Assembly: GCF_015277815.1 (NCBI RefSeq)
Contig: NZ_CP063813.1
Coordinates: 496,001 to 560,000, forward strand
Length of the DNA: 64,000 bases
Direction of reading: 5' to 3'
DNA from: Microbacterium atlanticum
GTDB taxonomy: Bacteria; Actinomycetota; Actinomycetes; Actinomycetales; Microbacteriaceae
Positions 1 to 8,330 of this stretch are shown piece after piece (within the stretch, counting starts at the first letter, position 1; each line of letters opens with the position of its first letter). Below the pieces are notes generated by a model, which saw only the letters and a program-made list of their open reading frames with translations, was not told the origin of the DNA and did no database searches. The translations under genes were made by a program, and so were the position numbers.

Positions 1-125
1 GCGAGCTGCTGGGCGCGGTCCACGAGGGTCTCGCGGCCGGGGTGGCGCCGTCGGTCGCGCTCGCCGAGGCGGCGGAGCGCACGGGCATCGTGGCGCCGTT
101 CCAGGTCCACGGCGCGGGTTTCTGA
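1..125 (+). CDS. C-terminal end of a possible CHAT-domain protein (partial)
   Basis: The gene begins before the window; reading from base 3, the last 40 codons run without a stop to TGA at 123-125. The visible peptide is an alanine-rich helix (ELLGAVHEGLAAGVAPS...) followed by the ending FQVHGAGF. A helix followed by a strand of the form F-x-x-x-GAG close to the stop is typical of the CHAT caspase-like peptidase domain, so that is my best guess. No catalytic residue is in view. Other GAG-ending folds remain possible. Confidence 0.4.
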   Translation, partial: ELLGAVHEGLAAGVAPSVALAEAAERTGIVAPFQVHGAGF

Positions 126-263
126 GAACTTCTCCCGTTCGTGTATCAGGGCGGATGCCGCGCGCTCCTGATCATCGGACCGGCTCGGCATGCCGATGGG
201 GGTCGGAGCGACGCGAGACCTCGGGGAACGCAGTTCGGGCTGCGTGTCTCGACGCCGGTCCAT

Positions 264-299
264 GAGGGGTGCCGCATGGGAACTGGGGCGGCACCCCTC
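264..299. terminator. Bidirectional terminator-like hairpin between convergent genes
   Basis: A perfect 12-bp stem (GAGGGGTGCCGC at 264-275 and its complement at 288-299) closes a 12-nt loop. It lies between the end of the plus-strand gene at 125 and the end of the minus-strand gene at 318. There is no clear U-tract, as is common in very GC-rich actinobacteria. The rest of 126-317 shows nothing else that I can name. Confidence 0.6.
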
Positions 300-317
300 C
301 CCATGTCCGGCCGGTGG

Positions 318-1055
318 TCAGTCGCGCGATGAGTTGGCGGTGCGGCCGCGGACGATCCCGACGAAGCTCTCGACCGCCGACGTCGTCCGCTCGGCGACCC
401 ACGCGAGCGCGACCGTGGAGCGGGGGCCGTCGGCGAGGGGGCGGTGGTCCGCGTCCTTGCGGTGGTGCAGCCGCGCCACCGACATCGGGACGACGACGAT
501 CCCGACCCCTGCGGCCACCGTGGCGATCGCCTCGGCCGTGTCGGCGGGAGCCGCGAACGCCGGGGGCAGCGCTCCCGGGACCCGGATGCCGAGCACGTCG
601 TCGTCCGGGACGATGAGCACCTCGCCCTCCAGGTCCGCGATGGCGAGCTCGTCCGCCGCGGTGAGGTGCGAGTCCCGGGCGCAGACCACGACCGGCACCT
701 CCTCGTAGAGCGGTATGACGTGGAGCCCGTCCTTCTCCAGCGGGAGTCTCACCAGCGCCGCGTCGACATCGCCGTCGAGGAGAGCCCGGCGCTGGCCGGC
801 GACGGGGAGGCTGATCAGCTCGAGTGCGGTCTGCGGCATCCGCTCGTTCCACGTGTCGATCCACCGGCCGGGCGTCGCGCCCGGAACCGCCCCCAGCCGG
901 AAGATCGGCGGCGGTGCGGCGGGCGGCTCGGGCGAAGGGCCCGGGGACGGCTGCGGGCGCCGGGGCCGGACGGCGGGCTTCTGCGCGCGGCCGGCGGTGC
1001 GGCCCCGCGGAGGCGGCGTGCCGCGACCTCGCCCGCGCGACCCGCCCTTCGCCAT
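318..1055 (-). CDS. LysR-type substrate-binding domain protein without a DNA-binding domain
   Basis: The protein has 245 residues. Residues 1-50 are basic and proline-rich (GRGRGTPPP, RPRRPQPS) and look disordered. From about residue 52 it follows the two-lobe effector-binding fold of LysR regulators: FRLGAVPGATP, a stretch like 'RRALLDGDVDAALVRLP', then VPVVVCARDSHL and a second lobe ending VVVPMSVARLHH. The usual N-terminal winged helix-turn-helix is absent, so it should not bind DNA by the LysR route. It may be a ligand sensor or an effector-domain relic. ATG 1053-1055 is chosen because a TACGCT box lies 7 nt upstream, the leaderless arrangement seen repeatedly here. Confidence 0.75.
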   Translation of the reverse strand: MAKGGSRGRGRGTPPPRGRTAGRAQKPAVRPRRPQPSPGPSPEPPAAPPPIFRLGAVPGATPGRWIDTWNERMPQTALELISLPVAGQRRALLDGDVDAALVRLPLEKDGLHVIPLYEEVPVVVCARDSHLTAADELAIADLEGEVLIVPDDDVLGIRVPGALPPAFAAPADTAEAIATVAAGVGIVVVPMSVARLHHRKDADHRPLADGPRSTVALAWVAERTTSAVESFVGIVRGRTANSSRD

Positions 1056-1089
1056 ACCTCTCAGCGTAGCCGGGCGCTATCGTTCGCTC
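1056..1089. promoter_or_regulatory. Back-to-back leaderless promoters
   Basis: In the 34-bp gap between divergent genes, a minus-strand -10 box TACGCT (1068-1063) ends 7 nt before ATG 1055, and a plus-strand box TATCGT (1078-1083) ends 7 nt before ATG 1090. With these spacings transcription would start at the A of each start codon, so both mRNAs would lack a leader. The two -10 boxes are only 9 bp apart, so the promoters must interfere or share a bend. Confidence 0.6.
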
Positions 1090-1488
1090 ATGGTGGCGAT
1101 CCTGGCGACGGTCTTCGCGGCGCTGGCGGCGCTGCTGCACGTGTACATCTTCGTGATGGAGAGCGTGCAGTGGTCGCAGCCGAGGATCTGGCGCCGATTC
1201 GGCGTGGCCGACCAGGCGGCCGCCGACGCGACGAAGCCGATGGCGTACAACCAGGGCTTCTACAACCTCTTCCTCGCCGTCGGAGTCGTGATCGGTCTCG
1301 TGCTGCTCTACGCCGGCGCCGACTCAGGCGCGGTGCGGGCAGCGGGGCTGGCGCTCGTGCTCTTCGGCCTCGGATCGATGGTGGCCGCCGCCCTCGTCCT
1401 GCTCACGACCGGGACGAAGTATCTGCGGCCCGCGCTCATCCAGGGGACGCTCCCGCTCATTGGCTTCGTGCTGTTCCTCTTCGCCTGA
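1090..1488 (+). CDS. DUF1304 family small membrane protein
   Basis: This 132-residue protein is almost entirely hydrophobic, with about four predicted membrane spans (residues roughly 1-22, 55-75, 80-105 and 110-132). It has the family hallmarks HVYIFVMES near residue 20 and a 'YNQGFYN' motif near residue 55. The length and the W-x-x-P...F-G pattern fit DUF1304 proteins (YqjF/YphA-like); no biochemical function is established. The start is the leaderless ATG 7 nt after TATCGT. Confidence 0.85.
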   Translation: MVAILATVFAALAALLHVYIFVMESVQWSQPRIWRRFGVADQAAADATKPMAYNQGFYNLFLAVGVVIGLVLLYAGADSGAVRAAGLALVLFGLGSMVAAALVLLTTGTKYLRPALIQGTLPLIGFVLFLFA

Positions 1489-1515
1489 CACCCCCCGACG
1501 TCCGAGCGACGTCGG

Positions 1516-2079
1516 TCACCCGCCGCACGCGCGCCAGCGCCCGGCCGGCTCGGACATCGCGGCGTCCTGCAGCGAACGCAGCAGCGCTTCGTGGCGGCGA
1601 TTGGGCGCGTACACCTCGACGCGTGCCGCGCCCTGCGCCACCAGCTCACCGTTGACGAAGCGGCCGTCCGGCGTCCAGACGTACAGCAGCGTCCGGCCGT
1701 ACCGGTCGTGGGACTCCACGTCTGCGGCCGCCCAGATCGTCGACCCCGCGGGCACGAGCGAGGTCAGCACCGCCGTCGCCTCCGCGCCCCAGCAGTCGAC
1801 CTCGGGCGAGACCTCGGGGGTGTCGATCCCCAGCAGGCGGATCCGCGTCGATCCGCGGTCGCCGACGATCGGGTTGGGCGTCGCGACGCGCGCGCGGAGC
1901 GTGTCGCCGTCATGGACGCTCTCGACCGTCATCTCGAAGGCGTCGGCCGGGATCGGCGGCACAGCCGCCGCCGTCGCCCGCCGGTCCGCAGTCGCTTCCT
2001 CGCCGCGGCCGGCGAACCACCACAGCGCGGCGCCGGCGATGACGACCAGCAGGATGCCGACGAGGACACGTATGCGCAC
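1516..2079 (-). CDS. Thermonuclease (SNase-fold) family protein, membrane-anchored
   Basis: The protein has 187 residues. Residues 4-22 form one hydrophobic N-terminal segment that is a signal anchor or an uncleaved signal peptide. The staphylococcal nuclease fold follows: HDGDT (56-60), RLLGIDTPE (81-89, with the catalytic Arg/Glu region) and DRYGR (125-129, second catalytic Arg). A Ca2+-dependent phosphodiesterase acting on nucleic acid outside the membrane is likely. The start is GTG 2077-2079: TAGGCT (2091-2086) lies 6 nt upstream, so the mRNA is probably leaderless. Confidence 0.85.
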   Translation of the reverse strand: MRIRVLVGILLVVIAGAALWWFAGRGEEATADRRATAAAVPPIPADAFEMTVESVHDGDTLRARVATPNPIVGDRGSTRIRLLGIDTPEVSPEVDCWGAEATAVLTSLVPAGSTIWAAADVESHDRYGRTLLYVWTPDGRFVNGELVAQGAARVEVYAPNRRHEALLRSLQDAAMSEPAGRWRACGG

Positions 2080-2119
2080 CCCGTGAGCCTACGGGCCTGT
2101 GGCGACGTCGGGAGGGTCG

Positions 2120-2527
2120 TCAGGCGGCCAGGCGGAGTCCGCGCTTGTCGGTGGCGACGCGCTCGCCGTCGCCGATCGTCTCATCGTCGCCGATCAGCGA
2201 CCCCCCGGCGACGCGGGCGTCGTGCCCGACGTGCGTGCGGACGCCGATCTTCGCGCGCGGTCCGATCGCGGCGCGCGGACCGATGTGGGCGTGGGGCGCG
2301 ATGCGGGCATCGGGTCCGATCACGGCACCGGTTTCGACCCACACGCCGCGGCCCACGTGCGCGCCCGCCGCGATCTGCACTCCCGGTTCGACGTACGCCC
2401 CCGCTTCGACGATGGCGCTCGGGTGCACCTTGGCTCCATGCGCGATCAGTCCGCGGCCATTGGCGTGCTTGCGATAGCGCAGCGTCTCACCCTGGTCGTT
2501 CTCGATGTCGACGTAGTTCTTGCCCAC
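2120..2527 (-). CDS. Hexapeptide-repeat (left-handed beta-helix) protein
   Basis: The 135-residue protein carries about ten imperfect hexapeptide turns in its second half (VHPSAI, VEPGVQ, VGRGVW, IGPDAR, IGPRAA, IGVRTH, IGDDET), which form the left-handed parallel beta-helix of trimeric acyltransferases. It is too short to contain a separate acceptor domain, and the substrate is unknown. GTG 2525-2527 is chosen over the GTG 18 nt upstream because AGGAGGGG sits at an ideal distance before it. The protein is transcribed alone. Confidence 0.7.
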   Translation of the reverse strand: MGKNYVDIENDQGETLRYRKHANGRGLIAHGAKVHPSAIVEAGAYVEPGVQIAAGAHVGRGVWVETGAVIGPDARIAPHAHIGPRAAIGPRAKIGVRTHVGHDARVAGGSLIGDDETIGDGERVATDKRGLRLAA

Positions 2528-2743
2528 TGTCCCCTCCTGCGGCACCGGAAGGTGCCGAGTACAGGAATAACCTCAACCTTTGATGATTCATTCCCGCGCA
2601 TCGGATGTCTTGGATGCACGGGGCTTGCCAAATCTTCGGAACCGGGATACGGAGCGGATTGCCGGGCGGGGAGCGGCTGGCGCGGGAACGTGCCGCGCGC
2701 CGCCCCGCGCAGCGCCATTCGGACAGATCGTGCGGCGATCGCC

Positions 2744-2749
2744 TAGGCT
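2744..2749 (+). promoter_or_regulatory. Probable -10 box of the PucR-family gene
   Basis: TAGGCT at 2744-2749 matches the TAnnnT consensus seen before many genes in this window. It predicts a transcript starting near 2756 and a leader of about 32 nt to the GTG at 2788. No convincing -35 box is visible. The stretch 2528-2743 contains nothing else I can support. Confidence 0.45.
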
Positions 2750-2787
2750 GGACTCGTCCCCTCCTGGAAGAAACGGCGACGATCACG

Positions 2788-4449
2788 GTGCCCGACCGAC
2801 GCAGTGCCCGGGCGATCCACACGGATCGTCCGGCCGCCCCATCAGCGAATGAGACCCTCCCGACGGTGCGCGAGGTGATCGCGCTGGATGCTGTCGTGCA
2901 GGGGGTCCCCGAAGTGCTGGTCGGCGACGCGGCACTGAACGCGCGGGTGCGCTGGCTGCACGTCTCGGACAGCGCCGGCGTCGCCCGGCTGCTGGACGGC
3001 GGCGAGCTGCTGCTGTCCACCGGGTCGGCATGGCCCGCCGAGCCGGCCGAACTGCGCCGGTTCGTCGGCGAGCTGGCCGACGCCGGGCTCTCCGGACTCG
3101 TGCTCGAACTCGGCACGCACTACCGTGCCGTGCCGCCCGTGGTCGTCGAGGCCGCGCGCGAGCGCGGGCTCGCCCTGGTCGTGCTGCATCGCGAGGTGAA
3201 GTTCGTCACGCTCACCGAGGCGGTCCACAGCCGCATCATCACCGGCCAGACCGATGCCCTGCGTGCGCGCGACGAGGTGCGCGAGCGCTTCACAGCGCTC
3301 GTGCTGCGCGGGTCTCCCGCGGACTTCATCGTGCACCAGCTCGCGCAGACGCTCGGCGCGCCGATCGTGCTGGAGAACCTCGGCTACGAGGTGGTGGCCG
3401 CGGAGGTGCCGCTGGCGATGGAGGAGGAGCTCTTCACCGAGTGGGAGCTGCGGTCGCGGTCGGCCCACCGGCGCGCGGAGCAGCGACGTGAACGGGGGCT
3501 GCCCGCCGGCCCGGACGACTGGCTCATCGTGCCCGTCGAGGCGCGCGGCATCCGCTGGGGGAACCTCATCGCGCTCCCGGGGCCCGAGCATCCCGCAGGG
3601 CGCACCGCCGTGCTCGAACAGGGCGCCATCGCGCTCGCGGTGGGGCGGCTGGCCGACGGCGAAGTCGACGAGTGGGCGCGCATCGGCCGGCGCCGCCTGG
3701 TCGACGGCCTGCTGGCCGGGCGCTTCGCCGGCGTCGGCGGCGCAGCGGCGCGCCTGGAGGCCGCCGGCCTGCCGCTGCGCGGCGCGAAGCTGTACGGCCT
3801 GGTCGTGGCGGGTGCGCCCGTCGCGGCGGAGCGGGCGGATGCCGCAGCCCGCGCGCTCCGCGGCCGGGCCCTGGCCGGCTCGGCGCCCGCCGGAGTCGTG
3901 CCGCCTGCCGCGACCGTGCTCGTGTCGCTTCCGGCGGACGCCGTGTTCGACGACGCCGCCGTGCTCGCCTTCGCGCGATCGCTCGTCGAGCCGGCGGAGG
4001 CCGAGCGCGTGACCGTGTCGATCGGGCGCGCCGCCGAGGGCATCGACGCCGCCCTCGCCTCCGTGCACGAGGCCGTCGACCTCGCCGGGGGTCGCCGACG
4101 CCGCGCGGGCCGCGGGCCGCAGCTGCGCCGGGCTGACAACCGCCCACTCGTCCAGCTGATCACGGCGCTGCGCGACGACCACCGGGTGCTCGAGCACGGG
4201 GAGCGCATGCTGGCACCGCTCATCGCCCACGATCTGTCGCGCTCGGGCGACCTGCTGGACGTGCTCGAGGCGATGCTCGCCCACCCCGGCAACCGCACCG
4301 CGGCGGCCGGGGCATCCCACCTGTCCCGGTCGGTGTTCTACCAGCGCCTCGCGCTCATCGAGGAGCTGCTGGGCGCCGACCTCGACGACGGCGAGACGCA
4401 GACGGCCCTGCACCTCGCGCTCCTCGTGCGGAGGTCGGCGGGCCGCTGA
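2788..4449 (+). CDS. PucR family transcriptional regulator
   Basis: This 553-residue protein has the PucR N-terminal ligand domain (about residues 28-150, beginning LPTVREVIALDAVV), a central GGDEF-like/CdaR-type region, and a C-terminal PucR helix-turn-helix (about 480-550: LLDVLEAMLAHPGN..., HLSRSVFYQRL). Family members control purine, polyamine or gamma-aminobutyrate catabolism. It converges on the amine oxidase gene with only 21 bp between stop codons, so it probably regulates the polyamine import and oxidation operon at 4.5-12.8 kb. GTG 2788 is preferred to the upstream in-frame ATG 2605, whose extra residues are low-complexity and precede the predicted promoter. Confidence 0.85.
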   Translation: MPDRRSARAIHTDRPAAPSANETLPTVREVIALDAVVQGVPEVLVGDAALNARVRWLHVSDSAGVARLLDGGELLLSTGSAWPAEPAELRRFVGELADAGLSGLVLELGTHYRAVPPVVVEAARERGLALVVLHREVKFVTLTEAVHSRIITGQTDALRARDEVRERFTALVLRGSPADFIVHQLAQTLGAPIVLENLGYEVVAAEVPLAMEEELFTEWELRSRSAHRRAEQRRERGLPAGPDDWLIVPVEARGIRWGNLIALPGPEHPAGRTAVLEQGAIALAVGRLADGEVDEWARIGRRRLVDGLLAGRFAGVGGAAARLEAAGLPLRGAKLYGLVVAGAPVAAERADAAARALRGRALAGSAPAGVVPPAATVLVSLPADAVFDDAAVLAFARSLVEPAEAERVTVSIGRAAEGIDAALASVHEAVDLAGGRRRRAGRGPQLRRADNRPLVQLITALRDDHRVLEHGERMLAPLIAHDLSRSGDLLDVLEAMLAHPGNRTAAAGASHLSRSVFYQRLALIEELLGADLDDGETQTALHLALLVRRSAGR

Positions 4450-4470
4450 GCCGCGTCGCGACTCCGGCCC

Positions 4471-5901
4471 TCACGAGTCGAACCCCAGCCCGAGGGCGTC
4501 GAGCGTCTTCAGCAGCAGGTTGCGCCGGCCCCGGTTGTGGTCGGCGCGGTCGAGCGACCACCGCGTCGCGTTGATGCCGATCGACGCGGCGGGCTCCGGC
4601 GGGAACGGCAGCGGGCGCTTGCGCACCATCTCGAGCTCCGTGCGCTCGTTCTGCACGCCGTCCAGGAGGTCGAGCATGACCGCGCCGGCGAAGCGGGTGG
4701 ATCCCACACCCAGGCCCGTGAAACCGGCGGCGTAGGCGATGCGGCGGGCGCGCGCGGTGCCGAAGAACGCGGTGAACTGCGTCGACGTGTCGATGGCGCC
4801 TGCCCACTGGTGCGTGAACCGCAGCCCCTCGAGCTGCGGGAACGTGGTGAAGAAGTGGCTCGCGAGGGTGCGCCACGTCTCGGGCCGGTGCTCGTACGCG
4901 GGGTCGAGGCGGCGGCCGTAGCGGTAGATCGCGTCGTACCCGCCGAAGAGGATCCGGTTGTCCCTGCTCAGCCGGTAGTAGTGGAACTGGTTGGCGAGGT
5001 CTCCGATCCCCTGGCGGTCCTGCCACCCGATCGAGGCGAGCTGGTCGTCGGTGAGGGGCTCCGTCATGAGCACGTAGTCGTAGACCGGAACCGTCATCAG
5101 CCGGTTGCGCTTGATGAGTGACGGGAACACGTTGGTCCCGAGCGCGGCGCGTGACGCCTCGACCCGCCCGCGCTCGGTCAGCGCGTCCACTCCGGCGCCG
5201 CTCGTGTCGAGTCCCGTGACGCGCGAGCGCTCGAAGATCTCGACTCCGCGCTCTTCGCAGACCCGGGCGAGCTCGGCTGCCAGACGGGCGGGGTGGAGCA
5301 TGCCGCACGCGTGCTGCTCCCACACCGCGGCGAGGTAGGTCGGGGAGTGGACGGCTGCCTGCGCCTCGTCCTGATCGAGATAGACCACGCCCTCCTCGCC
5401 CTCGGCCGCCCATTCCTTCAGCCAGTCGACCTGATGCGGTTCGACGGCGGGGGCCAGCTGCCCGGTGCGCTCGAACTGGAAGTCCATGCCGTAGCGCGCC
5501 TCGGCGGCCTCGATCGCATCGAGGTTCTCGCGCCCGAGGCGCTCGAGCACCGGCATCTCGTCGGGCCATCGGGCCATGCCGTTCTCGTGACCGTGGGTGA
5601 GGCTCGCCTCGCAGAACCCGCCGTTGCGACCGGACGCTGCCCACCCCACCCGCTGCGCCTCGAGGACGACGACCTTGGCACCGGGATCGCGCTCGGTGGC
5701 GAGCAGCGCCGTCCACAGGCCCGTGTAACCGCCCCCGACGACCACGAGGTCCGCGCGCGTCGTCCCGTTGAGCGCGGGCCGGTCGGGCGTGAGGGCTGCG
5801 GGAAGGTCGTCCCGCCAGAAGATCGCGTGCTTCGTGTCGGCGAGGGAGTGCTGGACGACGGATGCTGCCGGCCGCTGTCTTTCGAAGACGGTCGTGCCCA
5901 C
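4471..5901 (-). CDS. FAD-dependent amine oxidoreductase (gamma-glutamylputrescine oxidase-like)
   Basis: The protein has 476 residues of the D-amino acid oxidase (DAO) fold. The FAD-binding Rossmann motif is VVVGGGYTGLW (about 53-63) with the ribose-binding Glu at 81, followed by 'GWAASGRNGGFC', a motif typical of PuuB-like enzymes. The C-terminal 'GFTGLGVG' FAD loop is present. It probably oxidises a polyamine or gamma-glutamyl-polyamine to an aldehyde, releasing NH3 and H2O2. It is the last gene of the PotABCD-type operon. GTG 5899-5901 is chosen because GGAG lies 9 nt upstream; a TTG three codons earlier abuts that GGAG and is less likely. Confidence 0.82.
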   Translation of the reverse strand: MGTTVFERQRPAASVVQHSLADTKHAIFWRDDLPAALTPDRPALNGTTRADLVVVGGGYTGLWTALLATERDPGAKVVVLEAQRVGWAASGRNGGFCEASLTHGHENGMARWPDEMPVLERLGRENLDAIEAAEARYGMDFQFERTGQLAPAVEPHQVDWLKEWAAEGEEGVVYLDQDEAQAAVHSPTYLAAVWEQHACGMLHPARLAAELARVCEERGVEIFERSRVTGLDTSGAGVDALTERGRVEASRAALGTNVFPSLIKRNRLMTVPVYDYVLMTEPLTDDQLASIGWQDRQGIGDLANQFHYYRLSRDNRILFGGYDAIYRYGRRLDPAYEHRPETWRTLASHFFTTFPQLEGLRFTHQWAGAIDTSTQFTAFFGTARARRIAYAAGFTGLGVGSTRFAGAVMLDLLDGVQNERTELEMVRKRPLPFPPEPAASIGINATRWSLDRADHNRGRRNLLLKTLDALGLGFDS

Positions 5902-6045
5902 GGGTATCAACTCCGATGCGAAGAGGGTGATCCCATCCTGACGGGTCGACGCCGCGGCCGGGGGCGGACGGTGTCGGGAGTTGCCGCGCGGGTCGGACAG
6001 GTTGTCGCGCCGCGGGGTCAGCCGCCCGCAGCCCGGCGCCCGGCC

Positions 6046-6603
6046 TCAGCGGGAGGCGAGCTCGCCCGCGAGCGCCTGCGCCGTGGAGACGCGCGCGTAC
6101 GTGCCGTCCAGCGCCGCCATGAACGCCGCGTGCACCTGGGCGCCGGGGACGGTCCGGTCGCCGAGCGTGAGGTCGGGCGCGGCGCACGCGTCCTCCGCCA
6201 CCGCGAGGGGGAAGCCGAGATCGGATGCCGCACGCACCGTGGCATCCACGCACATGCTCGACATCATCCCGGCCACGACGATCTCGTCCGGCGCTGCTGC
6301 GCGCAGCAGCGCCTCCAGCCCGGTGCCGAGGAACGCGTTCGGCTCGTGCTTGACCACGACGTGCTCCTCGCCGTCCGGCGCGACGCGGGCGTCGAACTGC
6401 GCTCCCGGCGAGCCCGGCGCGAGGAACGAGGCATCCGCGTCGTCCGACACATGCTGCACGTGCACGACCCGCTGGCCGGTCGTGCGGAAGCCGGCGAGCA
6501 GGCCTGCGGCGGCGTCGGCGGCGGCATCCGCTCCCACCAGCGGGCGTCGCCCGCCGGGGAAGTAGTCGCGCTGGATGTCGATGAGCAGCAGGAGTCGGGT
6601 CAC
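6046..6603 (-). CDS. Isochorismatase-fold cysteine hydrolase
   Basis: The protein has 185 residues. The triad expected for the family is present: Asp9 (LIDIQRDYF), Lys85 (VVVKHEPNAF) and Cys118 (GMMSSMCVDATV). Members hydrolyse amides such as nicotinamide, N-carbamoyl compounds or ureidoacrylate; the substrate here is unknown. The genome position between a YtcJ-like amidohydrolase and an amine oxidase suggests amide hydrolysis in amine catabolism. GTG 6603 gives the normal family N-terminus. An upstream ATG at 6663 would add 20 unusual residues, although it overlaps the previous stop. Confidence 0.8.
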   Translation of the reverse strand: MTRLLLLIDIQRDYFPGGRRPLVGADAAADAAAGLLAGFRTTGQRVVHVQHVSDDADASFLAPGSPGAQFDARVAPDGEEHVVVKHEPNAFLGTGLEALLRAAAPDEIVVAGMMSSMCVDATVRAASDLGFPLAVAEDACAAPDLTLGDRTVPGAQVHAAFMAALDGTYARVSTAQALAGELASR

Positions 6604-6655
6604 CGCAACAGCATAGGAGCCCCCCGCGGGCAGCGAGCGGGCGAGCGGGGAGCGG

Positions 6656-8311
6656 TCAGGCATCGGGGGCGGCGAAGACGCGCTCGCCCTCGACGAAGGT
6701 CTGCAGCGTGCGGGTCGCGCCGATCGCGTCGGCGGGTCCGGCGAACGGATCGCGGTCGAGCACGACGAGGTCAGCGAGCTTTCCGACCTCGATGGTGCCG
6801 GTGACGTCGTCGAGGTGGTTGACCCACGCCGAGCCCGCGGTGTACGCGGTGAGCGACGTCGCCAGGTCGATCGCCTGCTCGGGAAGGAAGGGATCGTACT
6901 CGCCCTCCTCGTGTCCGGGCGCCGCGGTGCGGTTTACCGCGGTGTGGATCGCCGCCATCGGGTCGGGCGTGGACACGGACCAGTCGCTTCCCGCCGCGAG
7001 GACCGCGCCGGCGCGCAGCAGGTCGCCGAAGGGGTACTGCCACGCGCTGCGGGCCTCGCCGAGGAAGGGCAGCGTCAGCTCGACCATCTGCGGCTCGTAG
7101 GTCGCCCACAGCGACTGCATGTTCGCCGCGACGCCCAGATCGCGGAACCGCGGCACGTCTTCCGGGTGCACGACCTGGATGTGGGCGATGTGGTGGCGGT
7201 TGTCACGGGCGCCGTTGCGCGCGATCGCGTGTTCGACGGCGTCGAGGCACTGCCGTACGGCGCGGTCGCCGATCGCGTGGAAGTGCACCTGGATGCCCTC
7301 GGCGTCCAGCAGCGGCACGGCCTCGTTGAGGATCTCCGGGGGGACGAACGAGATGCCGGAATTGTCGGTGAAGTGCCCGTGCCCGTCGTGGTACGGCTCG
7401 AGCATCGCGGCGGTGAAGTTCTCTGCGACGCCGTCCTGCATGACCTTGACCGACGTGGCGGTGAAGCGGCCGCCCCGGTACCGCTTGCGGCGCTCGAGGA
7501 TCGAAGGGATCTGCTCGACCCCCTTCGTGCGGTCCCACCAGATGGCGCCGACCACCCGCGCCGTCAGCGTCCCTGCGGACGCCGCCTGCAGGTACGCGGG
7601 ACCCGGGTCGCCGGCATCCCCGTACGATCCGACGATGGCGTCCTGCCACGCGGTGATGCCCAGCGAGTGCAGGTAGCCCTGGGCCAGGAGCAGCGCCTCG
7701 GTGAGACGCTCGATCGGCTCCTCGGGGAGCAGGCGGTTGACGAGCGTCATGGCCCCCTCGTGGAGGGTCCCGGAGGGCGCTCCGTCGGGGCGGCGTTCGA
7801 TGCGGCCGTCGGCGGGGTCGGGAGTGTCGCGATCGATCCCCGCGCGCCGGAGCGCGGCGGAGTTCACCCACGCCCCGTGGCCGTCGCGGTTGGGGAAGAA
7901 GGCCGGCCGGCCGCCGGTCACCGTGTCGAGGGCCGTCGCCGTCGGCGTGCCACCCGGGAACGCCGACATCTGCCAGCCGCCGCCGAGGATCCACTCGTCA
8001 TCGGGGTGCTCGCTGACGTATCGCGCGATCGCGTCGAGGTAGTCCGGCGCCGTGCCGAGCGCCGAGAGGTCGCAGCGCAGCATGTCGAGGCCGCCCCATA
8101 CCGGGTGGACGTGGGCGTCCTGGAACCCGGGGATCAGCATGCGCCCGCGGAGGTCGACCACCTCGGTCGACGGGCCGACGAGCTCAGCGAGATCGCCCGG
8201 CGAGACGGCCAGGATGCGGCCGTCCCGGACGGCGACCGAGCCCGCGCGGGACCGCACGGTGTTCGCCGTGAAGACCGGGCCGCCGGTGAAGACGAGGTCG
8301 GCGTAGGTCAC
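6656..8311 (-). CDS. Metal-dependent amidohydrolase, YtcJ-like
   Basis: This 551-residue protein belongs to the amidohydrolase_3 superfamily. The metal-binding motif is D-AHVHP (His67 and His69). Later metal ligands lie in 'VHFHAIGDRAV' and 'RHHIAHIQVV', and the catalytic Asp is likely in 'AAGSDWSVS'. The C-terminus returns to the beta-sandwich with 'GTIEVGKLADLVVLD'. Such enzymes are cytoplasmic hydrolases of amides or carbamates with poorly known substrates. It begins 19 bp after the permease gene and runs into the isochorismatase gene, so it belongs to the importer operon and may process the imported compound. Confidence 0.85.
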   Translation of the reverse strand: MTYADLVFTGGPVFTANTVRSRAGSVAVRDGRILAVSPGDLAELVGPSTEVVDLRGRMLIPGFQDAHVHPVWGGLDMLRCDLSALGTAPDYLDAIARYVSEHPDDEWILGGGWQMSAFPGGTPTATALDTVTGGRPAFFPNRDGHGAWVNSAALRRAGIDRDTPDPADGRIERRPDGAPSGTLHEGAMTLVNRLLPEEPIERLTEALLLAQGYLHSLGITAWQDAIVGSYGDAGDPGPAYLQAASAGTLTARVVGAIWWDRTKGVEQIPSILERRKRYRGGRFTATSVKVMQDGVAENFTAAMLEPYHDGHGHFTDNSGISFVPPEILNEAVPLLDAEGIQVHFHAIGDRAVRQCLDAVEHAIARNGARDNRHHIAHIQVVHPEDVPRFRDLGVAANMQSLWATYEPQMVELTLPFLGEARSAWQYPFGDLLRAGAVLAAGSDWSVSTPDPMAAIHTAVNRTAAPGHEEGEYDPFLPEQAIDLATSLTAYTAGSAWVNHLDDVTGTIEVGKLADLVVLDRDPFAGPADAIGATRTLQTFVEGERVFAAPDA

Positions 8312-8330
8312 AGCGGGGTCCTCCCTGGGC

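Noticed and set aside
2605..2787. 61-codon N-terminal extension of the PucR-family protein
   Set aside because: It spans the predicted promoter at 2744 and is Arg-rich and unlike the family; GTG 2788 is a better start.
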